Shown in pieces: positions 12,475 to 24,321 of a stretch of 64,000 bases of DNA. The notes under the pieces are model-generated. The model searched no databases. It had not been told where the DNA came from and saw only the letters and a program-made list of their open reading frames with translations. This DNA comes from Formicarius rufipectus. Its lineage: Eukaryota > Chordata > Aves > Passeriformes > Formicariidae. The translations under genes and the position numbers were made by a program. Position 1 is the first letter of the stretch; every line of letters starts with the position of its first letter. The stretch is from positions 850,406-914,405 of the forward strand of contig VXAU01002296.1 in the NCBI GenBank assembly GCA_013399695.1, given 5' to 3'.

Positions 12475-12612
12475 ACTCATAGAATCAGAGAATCACAGAG
12501 TCATAGAATCATCGAGTGTGGAAGACACCTTCAAGATCATCCAGTCCAACCATCCACCTAACACTGCCACAGTATCACCTAGCACCAGATTCAGACATCT
12601 CTTCAACTCACA
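12475..12612 (-). mobile_element. CR1 LINE, 3'-end fragment
   Basis: The start reads ACTCATAGAATCAGAGAATC with further AATCACAGA and TCATAGAATC units. This is an expanded octamer tail, followed by CTTCAAGATCATCCAGTCCA typical of CR1 3' UTR on the complement. Similarity is lost after about 12612. Confidence 0.85.
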
Positions 12613-14082
12613 GCGTGCTTCTCAGAGAAGTGTCATAAATATTACTAAAATAATTTAAATAAACCTCTGTGTACTGGATTTCAGTTTATTGATCTGTAAT
12701 TTATGTAGAGTACAATGGAGTTCAGCATGGATCTATGTGTGAATGATCTTCAAAATCATGTAGTCGACTAAATGTTCCTGAAGGTTTCTAATTTCTGTCT
12801 GTTGTATTTTTTTTTTTTTTGTTCCAGCTTTCTTACAGTTAGTTATTAAAAACACTTAACACAATTTCTCTAAAATTCCACATCTCTTTCTAAGAAATGA
12901 GTCACTTTGTTTCTGTTCTTGGTATTCTCTTTGACAGTCATAGACTTGGGAAACATATTGAAAAAAACATGTCCTATCACTACTTCTACGAATTGTGGTT
13001 GCCAGTCAATGAACAGTGACAGCAAATGAAGCTGAGCGATTTGTATTGTTGTGTATGTACAAACTTCAGGGTTGTTTCCTGTCAGATTCTGTGTTTTGGA
13101 CACATCCTTTTCTTCTTCACCTAATGCTTACTACTCAGTCATATTCAATATCATAGGAAGAATGCTTCTCAGAACCCTTCCTTACTCCATTTCTGTTTGT
13201 TTGCTTAGGCTGAAAGCTTTTTTTGTTTGATTTGTTGTTTTATTGACTTCTTTGCACAGAGGGAAACAAAACTTTAATTTTTAGAAGCTTACTTTACCAG
13301 ATATGAAGGTGTTTTGGATTCAAGCACTGATAGTCTTTCGACTTGACTTTAAAATCTACTGTATTTGTTGCATAAAGTCAAATGTCTCAATAAAATCTTC
13401 AATAGAAGTGACTCGTTGGTTTGTACTTTTATCAGGTCCCTTCTGCAATTTCCCCCCCAGCTTTCTTGATTTCAAAAATTACAATGATGGTATTTGAGTT
13501 TTCTGGGAATTTCTGCACTGTGACACATTTTGTGAACAGATTTTTTTTTTTTCTTGTGCTGCTTCTGGGCTCCCTCTGATCTTTTTAATGTACAGTGCAG
13601 TGCTGTCTTCCCTAGGCAGTTCTCTTATCATTTTCTTAACTGTTCTGTTCCTCATACAGGAGTAGCTTATGGAGTTATGTAAAGGAATCATTCACAATAG
13701 TAGCTAAACTGCAGAAAAACATTTCTAAGGATTCAACAGAAATAAAGAACTATGAATATTTGTCCTTTTTTAAGCTCAAGATGAGGAAAAGTGAAGGTCC
13801 CACAAGCTCATGAAAAGCTCTTCACTTTAACCTGTCAAGCCAACAGAAGTTTTACCCATTATAAATGCAGCATTCTTCTGTAAGAATTGATTTGCTTAGG
13901 ACTGTATTAAGGTCATAATGAATAAACAAAAGACTTGGACCAAAGCCAAGCATTTGTTGATAAACATTTATTTTAAAACTGGAACACCTTCTCCTTCTTC
14001 TCCCTCCCTGCAAGCACCAGTAAATCACTGTCCTTCTTACAATGCTAATACACAACAGGAGTAAATTTCTATTCTCCCTGGA
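12613..14082. other. non-coding stretch
   Basis: No gene or repeat is recognised apart from short homopolymers (for example the T run near 12809). Confidence 0.6.
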
Positions 14083-14154
14083 ACAAAAAAAAAAAAACAA
14101 AACAAAAAAAAAAAACCAACAAAACAAACAAAAAAAAACCCCCCCCAAAAAAAA
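14083..14154 (-). repeat. A/C-rich low-complexity tract
   Basis: Long A runs are broken by single C bases, with a run of eight or more C (14139-14146). The minus strand is therefore G/T-rich. Phe-rich frames crossing it on the minus strand (13852-14178, 14069-14512) are artefacts of this composition. Confidence 0.9.
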
Positions 14155-15131
14155 TTGAATTTTTGAAGAAATATCCAATTGTGGGAATTTTAATATGCTT
14201 TTCAGTTATTGATGCTATATGAATTGCTGAATTTGATCCTCTTGATTTAAGTTTCTTGGAGTTTTCTCCCTGACTCAAATCATAGTCGTGGGTGCTGGAG
14301 CTCCTGTGGACCAGACAACCTGCTTCCTTGTGGGTCTTGCAGCATGTATCCTGCCAGCTGGCACCGAGAGAAACTCTACTGCTTATCTTCCCCCCATTCT
14401 GGCTTCCCTGGTGCATGTGTTGTAAATATTTACTTTTTATGTTGCTGTGATTTCTTGCTGTAGCAACTTTGGGCTTGAGCCAGAGTTCACTAGCAGAGCA
14501 AGAAAGAGACATTCAAAGAGATTATCAAATCGATAATATTTCATCTTGAAAACTAACCAATGCTCATCCTGAAGTATTTGAATCATGTGCTTGAGGCCAC
14601 AAAAGACCTTGCAAAAGTAGTTTATAGTCCTACATCTGTGTGCAGGTCTGTCCCCATAAGCTTGATCATAAAGTAATTGTTCAGTTTGTTTTCTACTTAA
14701 TACCAATTGTTTCTTACTCATCAGAAAATTTTTAGACCCTTAAACTGAACCTGCAGCTTTTTTTTTTTTTTTTCCTATAGTATTGTGTTTATATCTTAAA
14801 CAGTCTCAACTTGGCAGGACAAAACTGAGTGATACTTTAAGAAGAACTTTTATCCTACCTAGTGTTGTGTTATGCCTCAAGATGGAGATTTATGGTCTAG
14901 AATTTCCAGAAGAGTCAAGCAAACTAAGTACTCATCAAAAACTGGAAAATAGGCAACAATCACAGTTCTCCTTTTATTCTACTGGTGATTTTAACAGGAA
15001 TATTGAAGCTCTTTTGAAATCAGAGAAATTATAATGCATGTGTGTTTTCCCACGGATGGTTCCATGGTGATTTGTGTTTTGCTTTTTCCACTGTAACTTT
15101 TCCATATTTATTTATCTTAAATTGAAATGTC
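14155..15131. other. non-coding stretch
   Basis: No gene is recognised. A T run lies near 14758-14773. Confidence 0.6.
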
Positions 15132-15154
15132 TTTTTTTTTTTTTTTTTTTTTTT
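15132..15154 (+). repeat. poly(T) run
   Basis: There are 23 consecutive T. No element with a poly(A) tail was recognised beside it on the minus strand. Confidence 0.95.
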
Positions 15155-16836
15155 ACTTGTTTATTGCACTGTGAACTGTTTAGGCCTTTTTCACAGCTGT
15201 TGATGACAGTTTCTTGTCTATTTTCTTCCCTTATTCTTTCCATCACCGCATGGCCAGTCAGCCAGTCTTCCAGAGAGACATTTACTGGAACCTCAGTACT
15301 TTTCCAGTCAAAGGACAAAACTGTTCTTCCTGCAACCTGTATTTCAGCAATGAGTAAAGTAAAGTTTTGTGGTCAACATTAAATAAAAACACATGGTTTC
15401 CTGAATCTGGTGTCTTAGTATTGCACTAGACTTCCAACAGCCAGTGCTGAAGTGGCAGCTTTTAAACTGGTGGTATGGCAATCCATGGCTTTGCAATTTG
15501 TGAAACTCTCCTTTTGCTTAAATTTGAATTTATATCTATCATTGCAAAACTACCAAAAGAGAAAGCACTTTTGCAGCTTTTGGAATTGCTGCTGGCAAAT
15601 CAGTGGAGCCCAGTCCTGTTATTTCATATGTACTGAAGGCAGAAAACCACTTGACTTTAATTAGCAGTACTGCTCTCTGTTTAACTAGACCTCTGTTCTG
15701 GGATATCTTCCTTTCTGAAATTATCAGAGTTCTATAACAGTGCAGTTGTATTGCTTGTAAAAATTATGCTAATGTTGTTGTTTTAACAGCTGCATGTGTT
15801 AGTGTTCACTTCCTATGTTGATCTTGCAGAAGGTGCTGTAATCTTAAACCCTCATCTGAAAATGTTATGAGCCCATCACTTTTTTTTCTCGACTCACATT
15901 TCAAAGAGATTTGCTTCTTTTTATCATCCTCCATGCCTTCCCATTACAATTTTACATTATGATATTGAAGCAGTCTTTGATCGTTTTGTAGTTTGTGTAG
16001 GTCCTTGTGTAATATGTTCACTTGCTTGTCTAGTAGCATGTTCACTTGGTTGTCTGGAAGGCTGCATGTCAGTGCCACAACCTGCACAAGCATAATTTCA
16101 TCTGCCTCGGTTTTCTGAATAGCTGGTGTATTTTGTCTGATGTGCTATATAAATTGTCTGAGTGTTTGGCTGACCCTCTTTTGATAATTAATGTATTACT
16201 CACTGGGGATTTTTAGAAATAAATTTACTCCACATGTCCTTACTTTTCCTGAATAATAAGACTAGAATATGCACAAAGTACTGTCACTATATCTTTCCAT
16301 TTTCTTCCCATCCCCTACACTGACATGATTTTACCACAATAATAGAAAAATCAGAGTTTGGTATCTTATTGATAGTTAGCATACAATAGTGAAAATTACT
16401 ATTGTCAACAATGTTCACTCTCTTCTGGCACTTGTGTTAAGTTTCAGCATCCCTGTACAGGAAATGTTCTCTTAGAGGTCTTTTGAAACAGAAAGAGTAC
16501 TTGTTATATTGGTAGGGGTCAATTACATTTAAGTGATAAGTTTGACTGAAATGAATAATGTTAGTGAGTGAGGAACAAATGTGACTGTGAATGATAGAAT
16601 CTATTTCACTGTGTTTATGGGCAAATACCACAGGCTGTTTTCCCATTGCACACACTGGACTGAGTTTTGGAGTTTGTTGATTTGTAATGTTTATTATTGT
16701 TAATATGGAGTGATGATTTTGGGACTTGTTTTTTATCAGAATATGTGTGAAGTGAATTTATAGGTATTTGCATGTGTATTCAGAAGGACTTTAAGAGCAA
16801 TATAAGTAGGACAATGCTGCAAGCTTCCAGAAAAAT
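15155..16836. other. non-coding stretch
   Basis: No gene or known repeat is seen. Confidence 0.6.
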
Positions 16837-16885
16837 GTTTTTATTTTATTATTTTATTTTATTTCATTTTACTTTATTTTATTTT
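16837..16885 (+). repeat. (TTTTA)n microsatellite, imperfect
   Basis: About ten TTTTA-like units are present, with single-base changes (TTTCA, TTACT) towards the right end. Confidence 0.9.
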
Positions 16886-19690
16886 GCTGTATCTATTATA
16901 TTTTGGGGGACTTGGGGGAGAGTTTTTTTGATGGAAGATATTTGAAGGGATGGGGATTTTTGGGCTGGTTTTGTTTGTTTGTTTTATTGTAAATGTTTTG
17001 CAGAAGAAAGGTTAGGATTTCTGGTTGCTTTGTAATACTTGGGACTAGTGATGGAAACCAGGGAGCAGCCAGCAAAGTTTCTGTAAGGAGAGGAAGGGGA
17101 AGGAAAGGAACCTTAAACTTTCATTTTGGCTGCATTCTGCAAAGCTTGAAAGCCTCAGGGAAACTTCCAAGTGTTATGGTAGGTAGGCTACGAAGTACTG
17201 ATCCAGTCGGAAGATAACCAAAGCACAGCTGAGGGTGGGGAGTCTTGAAACTGATTAAAAGTAATCACAGCCCTGTGGCCCGAGGCATGCAGAAAACAGA
17301 ACCATTAATGCTATCCGGGAATCCATATAATGTCCTACATAGCAATTGCCAGTAAAAGGAAGAATAAATTTCTTCTTGAAACCAGGGAATTTCTTAGTTC
17401 TGCTGGTGTGGTGAATGAGAGAATTATCCCGAAGTGTCTTAAGTGTCAGCCCTGATGTTGATGGGAAGGTGAGGGCTCTGTCGCTCGGTGTGAGCATTCC
17501 ATATCCAAGGGGTGGCTTGACTTTTTGTGTTTCTTAATTTACAATCCAATTTATATCCATCTTAATTAATAATCCAATACAAGCTATACTGAGAGGTACC
17601 TACATCCGATTTTGTGCTTGATATGTTGTAATATAAAGAATAACAGGGGGAGGAAATTGCTGAAAAATAATTGCAATAAGATATTTCAATAATGGCTTAT
17701 ATAGAACCTGCTGGGAGTACCCATATACTGTTGATTTCAATAAGAATATTTGCTGTAATAAACACAGTAGAGCTCTATTTGTAACTTCATATAAAGATTT
17801 GCGGCGGAAAAAAAAAAAAAAAGATGAATTACAGTACTCATTTCTATCTCTTGAATTATCTTAACCCTATGTGGTTGCTCTTAAAATTAACCAATTTATT
17901 ATTTTCTAAAGAGCATCTGGGGAACTGTTTAGTGTACAAAACTGAAAGCAATGTAATTACAAAGAGAGGGGCAGAAGTAATATTATATAGTTACAGTTTA
18001 GAAACTGAGCCTTGAATATCTTAATATATGCCTACATAAATGATTAGTATTAGTTTGCTTCAGCATTTATCTCAATGGGATTTTTTTGCCATAGCGTGAT
18101 TATTCTACTTGTTGGTAAACCTATAAACCACTCCATTCATATTTGTTTTGTGATTTTTTTTTTCCTTCTAATAGTTACCATTTTTCATACTTGCTTGAAA
18201 GTCAGTTCCTTATTTTCATGAACACATAAAAACAGACCAAATCACAGAGGAAACCAAGAGGACTTGGAGTAGAATTTAGGAAATGTAATTATTAAAAAAG
18301 AAAGATGACATTTTAGTAATTTTTTTAAGTTCACATGTTTATGTATTCATCTTGAATCATAAAACTGAGTTTGCCCTTGTGAAATATGTTTCAGCATTCA
18401 AAGGTGTACATGTGTACCCTCTGAATAAGTCTATGACTTTTCTGCTTGGTACACAAAGTAATTATGTGCGTGCTGGGTAATGATGCAACCATTGCCACTG
18501 GGTCTAATTAACCTACATAAATGTTGTATATAGTATCTGCCCATGTATTTTTAAGGGTTAAAATTATGAAGAATTATATTTCTTTTACCATAGGTGACCA
18601 CTGTCTTTAAAAATAATGGCTATAGTTTTAGAAATCAGGGTATATTCACACTTTTTAGCAGAAATAATTCTGTACAAGTGTTATAAATTGTTACTCCTTT
18701 GCATTATTTAGGGTAGCTCAGATAGAGTGCTTTGAACTAGAGGATATTTCCTCACTTTATTAAAAATACTGAATTTTCCTTATTTTTTTCAGTGTCATAC
18801 ATTTTATAGTGCTTCCTTATTAATGCCTTTGTTTTAAAAATGGGGCAGAGAGACTCCTGATCTCAGCAAATATCTTAGTGAGTATACTTTTGCTTTGGGG
18901 CAAGCACAACTTAATATTCATAAATCTTGAAATGCAGAGGCAAAACGTGAGGAGAATCAACGTATATTCTCAAGCATTAGGTATTGGGGCTAAATATCTG
19001 ATGTGAACAACTTATGAGAGGATTGGCAACATTATTAAAGTATCATGTAAGAGCCAAGCTATTTCTAAGTTTCAAAAGAACTATGGAAAGCTCTCCAGTA
19101 CTAGTTGACATTAGAATAAAATATGGCTAAGAAGAAAATACCTCATATAAAGACATCTCAACAGACTAACATAAAACAAAGCAATAAAGTAGAAACCAGT
19201 GCAATAAAAATAGTTCCTTGTAATGATGTTTGAGATCTGAAAATCTATTAAAGATGTTTTTTAAATTGACAAGGATTCATATTATAAAAGACAAACAAAT
19301 CACATGTATGTGTAGTTTAAAAAATGTTTATTTTTGATTGATTAAAAATTCTCAATTAGATCCCCATATTATGCTCTACTTGCTCCATAGCCTTGTTAAC
19401 ATTAAAAGTTATTGTCTCAATTTGTATTATGGATAAAAAATTTGAAGGCAGGTATAATAGAAAATAGTTCATAACAGGTATCTATCCCTCTAACTGAAGC
19501 TCAGAGTTGTGTTAAAGATGACCCAAGAGAAAAACAGGCTTTGTTACATATTGATGCCTAGGAAGTCAAGATTGTGACAGATCAATGGTAAAAGCCAGTT
19601 CCCATGTCAACATACCTTTGGAAAAAGCATTCTGCCAGCAGTTCTCTCTCTTTGATACTAAGTGGAGTCTATATTCAGCATTACAGAAAG
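16886..19690. other. non-coding stretch
   Basis: No gene is seen. The segment 17030-17510 is GC-richer than its surroundings, has a purine run (GGAGAGGAAGGGGAAGGAAA) and several CpGs, and could be an unrecognised old repeat. A run of 15 A (17808-17822) follows the short GCGGCGG at 17801-17807. Confidence 0.55.
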
Positions 19691-19798
19691 GAATCACAGA
19701 AAATGCCAAGTTGGAAGGGACCCACAAGGATCATTGAGTCCAACTCCTGTCCCTGCACAGGACCATCCCCAGAAGTACCACCATCTACCTGAGAGTAA
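19691..19798 (-). mobile_element. CR1 LINE, short 3'-end fragment
   Basis: The sequence reads GAATCACAGAAAATGCCAAG, then TTGGAAGGGACCCACAAGGA, CCAACTCCTGTCCCTGCACA and GGACCA. This is the 3' UTR of a CR1 subfamily that also occurs at 35194 and 49281. The octamer tail is reduced to one unit. After about 19798 the sequence no longer resembles CR1. Confidence 0.85.
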
Positions 19799-20930
19799 TT
19801 GGTAGATAATATGGACACAGGATGGTATGGAGATAGTGGTGAGCAGCATGGGCACCAAAGCCTGGTCCAGGGTTGTGCATAGCACACTTGATTATGGGGT
19901 TGCCTAAGCTGATTCAGAGCCAGTGGGATTCTGGTTGGAAAAGTTCTGAGATTACACTGAAGTGACTTTGGAAACATGAGCTGTTTTTCAGTGCATGATG
20001 TGTATCCCCTTCTATGTTTGATTCAGAGGAAATATGTATTGCTTCCAAGTAATTTATGAGGCACCTGTCCTGCAAGCCTATTTGCAGGCACAGAGTCCTG
20101 CTTTTTTAGCACGGTTCATGCGTGGGAACTTCCATGTTTAATGACCTGTGTCAACTATGCATTTTTTCATTTCTTTTTAAAGAATTCTATTGAAAATGAA
20201 TAGGAAGGAATAGAATCCATCTTTCTCAGCTGTGGTGGTTTTGCAGGACTAGCATAAAAAGCATTAAAACTTTTCCTTAGTGAAGTCAGCAGATCCCACT
20301 CAGAATGCTCAAAAGGACTGGTTCTGTGGAATAAAACCATGCTCAGAAATTGTAGCACTTCAGGATAGATGAGAAAAAAAAAGCACTTGAGAAGTGCAGG
20401 ACTACGCCATTTTACCTGTGGCTCATTGATATTAACTAGTGTAGTTTGTCAAATTCCTATTCCTTTGGTGATCACTAGTGATATTTTCTAGAATACACAG
20501 CTTTAATTTCTTTTCTTTGTGTAGATGTTTCCTTTTTTTAAAATTATTTGAACTTTACAGAATAGTATTTGAGTACATTGATACCAAATGATAAATTGTA
20601 GTTACATTAGTGAAAGCTGTAAATCCCTCAAAACAGATAAGTGAAACATGACACTGAAAGGTCATTTCACAACTTTGGTTAAGGTCTCTTTGTATTTATC
20701 TCATAACAGGGAAGGCAAAACAGACAAAGTTTATGTCCCCATAGGACAGCTAATGGTACTAGAACTATGACTTCGGAATGTTTTTGCAGCACTGTATGAG
20801 TGTGGACATCCCAATAAACATTGGAATTGCAATAATATTATAATCATCATCATTATTATTCCTTCTTAGAAACTACAGCTATCTATATATGTAAGGAGAG
20901 TTTTTCCGTGTTAATTTTGGAGCTGTGAAG
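19799..20930. other. non-coding stretch
   Basis: No gene is seen. The first 180 bases are GC-richer than the flank and could be an older repeat that carried the CR1 fragment; I do not recognise it. Confidence 0.5.
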
Positions 20931-21014
20931 ATTTTGTTTTGTTTTGGGTTTGGTTTTTTTTGTTTGGTTGGGTTTTTTTGTTTTTTGGGTTTTTTTTTTT
21001 GTTTGTTTGTTTTT
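20931..21014 (+). repeat. G/T-rich low-complexity tract
   Basis: T runs are separated by G, GG and three GGG blocks. Three GGG blocks plus GG blocks could permit a weak quadruplex. Confidence 0.92.
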
Positions 21015-21435
21015 AATTTATTTTGAGTGACAGAGATTTAAAATTATCATTGTTATGTATGCTGTGAAAAACATCAGGATCTAGCAGATGAAAGATTTTT
21101 ATGCCTCATATTTTCCATACATGGTTTTATAGCTTATTTAAACTTTTAGGGTGTGCTAGTGTGGTCTGGCCTACCAGCAAAATTCAGAGCTTGATTTGTG
21201 AAAATATATTTTAAATAATTCCCTGGCATTTCAGCACCAGTAAGGAGGTATGGGCAGATTTATGAAAAACATTAATCTTATTCTTGGCAAAAATACTTTT
21301 GCCCTTAAATTCCCAGGGTGAACGTATGTTATTTAGTATATAGAAAAGTGTAGGAGACTTTCACAACAGGGGTAGGCAGACAAATACTCTCACAAGGAAA
21401 GCTTTTGGCCTGGGGAGTGCAGGAGAACATGAAGA
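21015..21435. other. non-coding stretch
   Basis: Nothing is recognised. GC content rises over the last 50 bases towards the hairpin that follows. Confidence 0.6.
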
Positions 21436-21475
21436 CCTGTCAGTCAACGCCGGACCGCCACCTGGCGCTGACAGG
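21436..21475. repeat. CpG-rich hairpin-forming sequence
   Basis: Outer arms CCTGTCAG (21436-21443) and CTGACAGG (21468-21475) and inner arms CGCC (21448-21451) and GGCG (21464-21467) are complementary, with a TCAA bulge on the left side. Four CpGs lie in the inner 20 bases, unlike the flanking AT-rich DNA. The origin is unknown: it may be an old retroviral or GC-rich repeat remnant. Confidence 0.7.
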
Positions 21476-23421
21476 GGTAGGAGCTGCCTGCTGGCCTCTT
21501 CCTAGCTCTCATCTTCCAAATTAATTGAAGTCAACAAGAGAGCTTGCCCATTTCCTTCATTGTTCATAACTTAAGAACTGCATGATTTTAATTATACATT
21601 TCTTAGAAACTTAATTAAGTAAAATGACAAACTTTGGTAAGATTAAACTGTATCTTTAAATTATTGAGGTCTTAACTGTCCCTTAAAAAAGTCACTTTCA
21701 AAAAACATGTAATTGTGTTTTTATAGAAGAAAAAAATATATTCTGACTGTGGCAACACTGTAAAAGTTTATCTAGTTAACTGTTTCAAGACAATCCTTTT
21801 GAAGAAATATATGTGAGCATTATTTAAATTGGCACAAGTTGTCTCAGATCACTTCTACAAAAAGAATGGCCTAATACACTGAGTCCTGAAAATATTCAAG
21901 GTGTTTTTTTGAGTCTGTCAGAATTCCATGGTTTAGATAGATACAGCAAATCTTACTCTTTTCAGCTGGTGTTCAAGTTTAACTTCAGCCATCAGAGTGA
22001 CTTCCAGAGGGCAATGCATCTTGTGCGAAATTTGTCTCCTAATACAGAAGAAAGATGGAATCAGGTCTAGATATGGCCATTTCTCCCATTGACTGTAGTT
22101 CAATAAATCAGATTAGAAAAATAAAGTTAATGAGAAGAATTTCATTTACACTGTCTTATTTCGAAAATTCTACTTTTTAATACAAAGACCATACCTCAGC
22201 TATGAGCCATGACTGGCTGATGCTACATATTAATTTTCAATAGATTTCCCTCCATGCTGTGAAATAATCATTTAATAAAGCTTTCAGGGGCAGTGTGAAC
22301 CTTAGTAATACAGCTTTAATAGATCTGTTGCCTGGGAACTTAAATCAAGGCTTATGTCCGATGCCAGTATTAAGATAAAGACTCCCATAGGCAGCCATGT
22401 CCCTTATGTAGGTCTTAGACAATATGAAACAGTTTTGGTCATATTTCTCTTGGTGAAAATGTTTACAGTAGTGCTTAGTGCAGACCTGTGATGGGAAAAA
22501 AAAAAAAAAAGGCAACATCACAATATTTCCACTGACAAAATACACCCTATGCAATCTGGTTGCAAACCTTAAAAGAAGCTATTGAAACATACTGTATTAC
22601 TTACAGTATATTCGAGTTCTACTCTTCCTATTGCTTAATAATTTTGAAAATGTTGTACATTGTGTATATATATACTTATGTATATGTATATGCTTTCCAG
22701 CATTTCTGCAGTGAAAAGTGGTTGCCAAAATGTTCATCACAAATTCATGATAAAATGTGCTTCCTCATAATGAGGCTTTGAATCAGTGATTGGGTCCACC
22801 TCTGCTTAAAGTAATATTTTGTATTACAAGGTGGTAACCATCTTTAAAGTCTTTATGTAATACATAATTTTTAATCATGTTTTGTGTAACATAAACAGTA
22901 AAAATTCCATGAACGCTTTAAAGTTGATTAAATTCTGATTGGATGAGACTTCATTCTTATTATGTATAAGCAACGTACATATGAAAGTAGAAAAGTTTAT
23001 AAAAATTTACTATTGTTATTTTTAGTGATATATTTAAAAATATATAGAGCATGTCCTAGTCATACACCTCTATAATAACATTAGATTTGAGCATGTAAAC
23101 AAATGAAAGTGCATCACTGTGTCTAGAATGCCCAGCCTGAGACTAATTTATAGTTAACATGATTAGTGTTTTATTGTTCTTGTAGCAAAACAAATTCAAT
23201 ACCTGTGGTTAGAAAAGTGTAAAACTTGAAAGCAGTTTTCAAGAGGACAAATTTAAATTTTGATGATGACATCTTCGAAGACTGTACAATTAGAAGATTA
23301 GAGGTGTAGGGCTGTCTCATAGTTGACAGCTCATCAATTAGCAAATGTTTTAATGACACTTTGATCAATAACAAATAAATTTTAAAAATCCCTATGACCT
23401 TACTGGTCCTTCAAATCTTGG
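21476..23421. other. non-coding stretch
   Basis: No gene is seen. Short homopolymers (A run 22497-22511) and TA-rich alternating bases near 22662-22692 are the only structure noticed. Confidence 0.6.
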
Positions 23422-23453
23422 GGAAAAAATAAAAAATAAAAAAGAATAAAAAG
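23422..23453 (+). repeat. A-rich low-complexity run
   Basis: The run consists of AAAAAT and AAAAAG units. Confidence 0.85.
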
Positions 23454-24284
23454 GCCAATCTCAATCCTTGATTTCCCTTTTGGCAGCCTCTGCAAGTGAG
23501 CTGGAAAGTGTCTGTTAAAAAGGAATAGTTCAACTGAAACAAATTCCTCTTACTTTTGTCACTGAGTGAACTGCACTGTGAAAGGACATGAAATGTGAAT
23601 GCACTGCCTGAAAGGTTTACAGTAAAAGATAAGGTACAGTCTGGTGACTATTAACATCTCCATTGTACAGCAAATACTCAGAGTGGTAAAAGGTTGTTGT
23701 TCAAGAAACAAGAGGTAAAACAGAGCTTTAGTGTTTTTTAAAGGTTCTCTGTGGATATCTAAATTTTTCCTGTGAGTTGTCTCTGTTGTCCTGTTAATAG
23801 CTGTTATTAGGGCTGCATGAAGAAATTCCTACTAATTCAGGTGTATGAAGTTCGATGCAGCAAAATATGTGAGAAGAGAGGAAAATTCCCTTACATTGAT
23901 TAGTGATGATATTAATTAATATAGTCTGATTTTAAAAATGATGCTTCATTTTATCAGGAGAAATTTTCTTCCAACAGTTATTCTGATTTGAGATTGTCTA
24001 TGGATTAAACTTTCAGGAAAAAATATTAAGTTGTCAAATTTGTATGAAACATTTTGTGTTTACATTTTTGCATGTAATTTTTCCATGTGGGAGCCTGGAT
24101 AGAGGGTTTCTCCAGAGTGTATGAAAATTAATGGTAAAGTAATCCACATCGATTTCAGCAGACATGAGGTCAGGCCTTATGTGCAGTTATAGGTAAATTG
24201 CCAACTGGAACTTGAACATACAAACACTGAGGTAACTAATATTTCATTTGCCTTTATATATCTATTTTTCTGGACTGGACTCCA
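23454..24284. other. non-coding stretch
   Basis: Nothing is recognised. Confidence 0.6.
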
Positions 24285-24321
24285 GAAAAATAAAAAATAA
24301 ATAAATAAAAAATTAAAGAAA
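24285..24321 (+). repeat. (AAAT)n-like run
   Basis: AAAAAT followed by three AAAT units and AAAAAATT. Confidence 0.85.

Noticed and set aside
14069..14512. 147-codon frame on minus strand
   Set aside because: Its C-terminal third is a Phe-rich translation of the low-complexity A/C tract; the rest matches nothing.
17030..17510. GC-richer segment with frames on both strands as a possible exon
   Set aside because: No recognisable product, no clear splice signals; left as unannotated.
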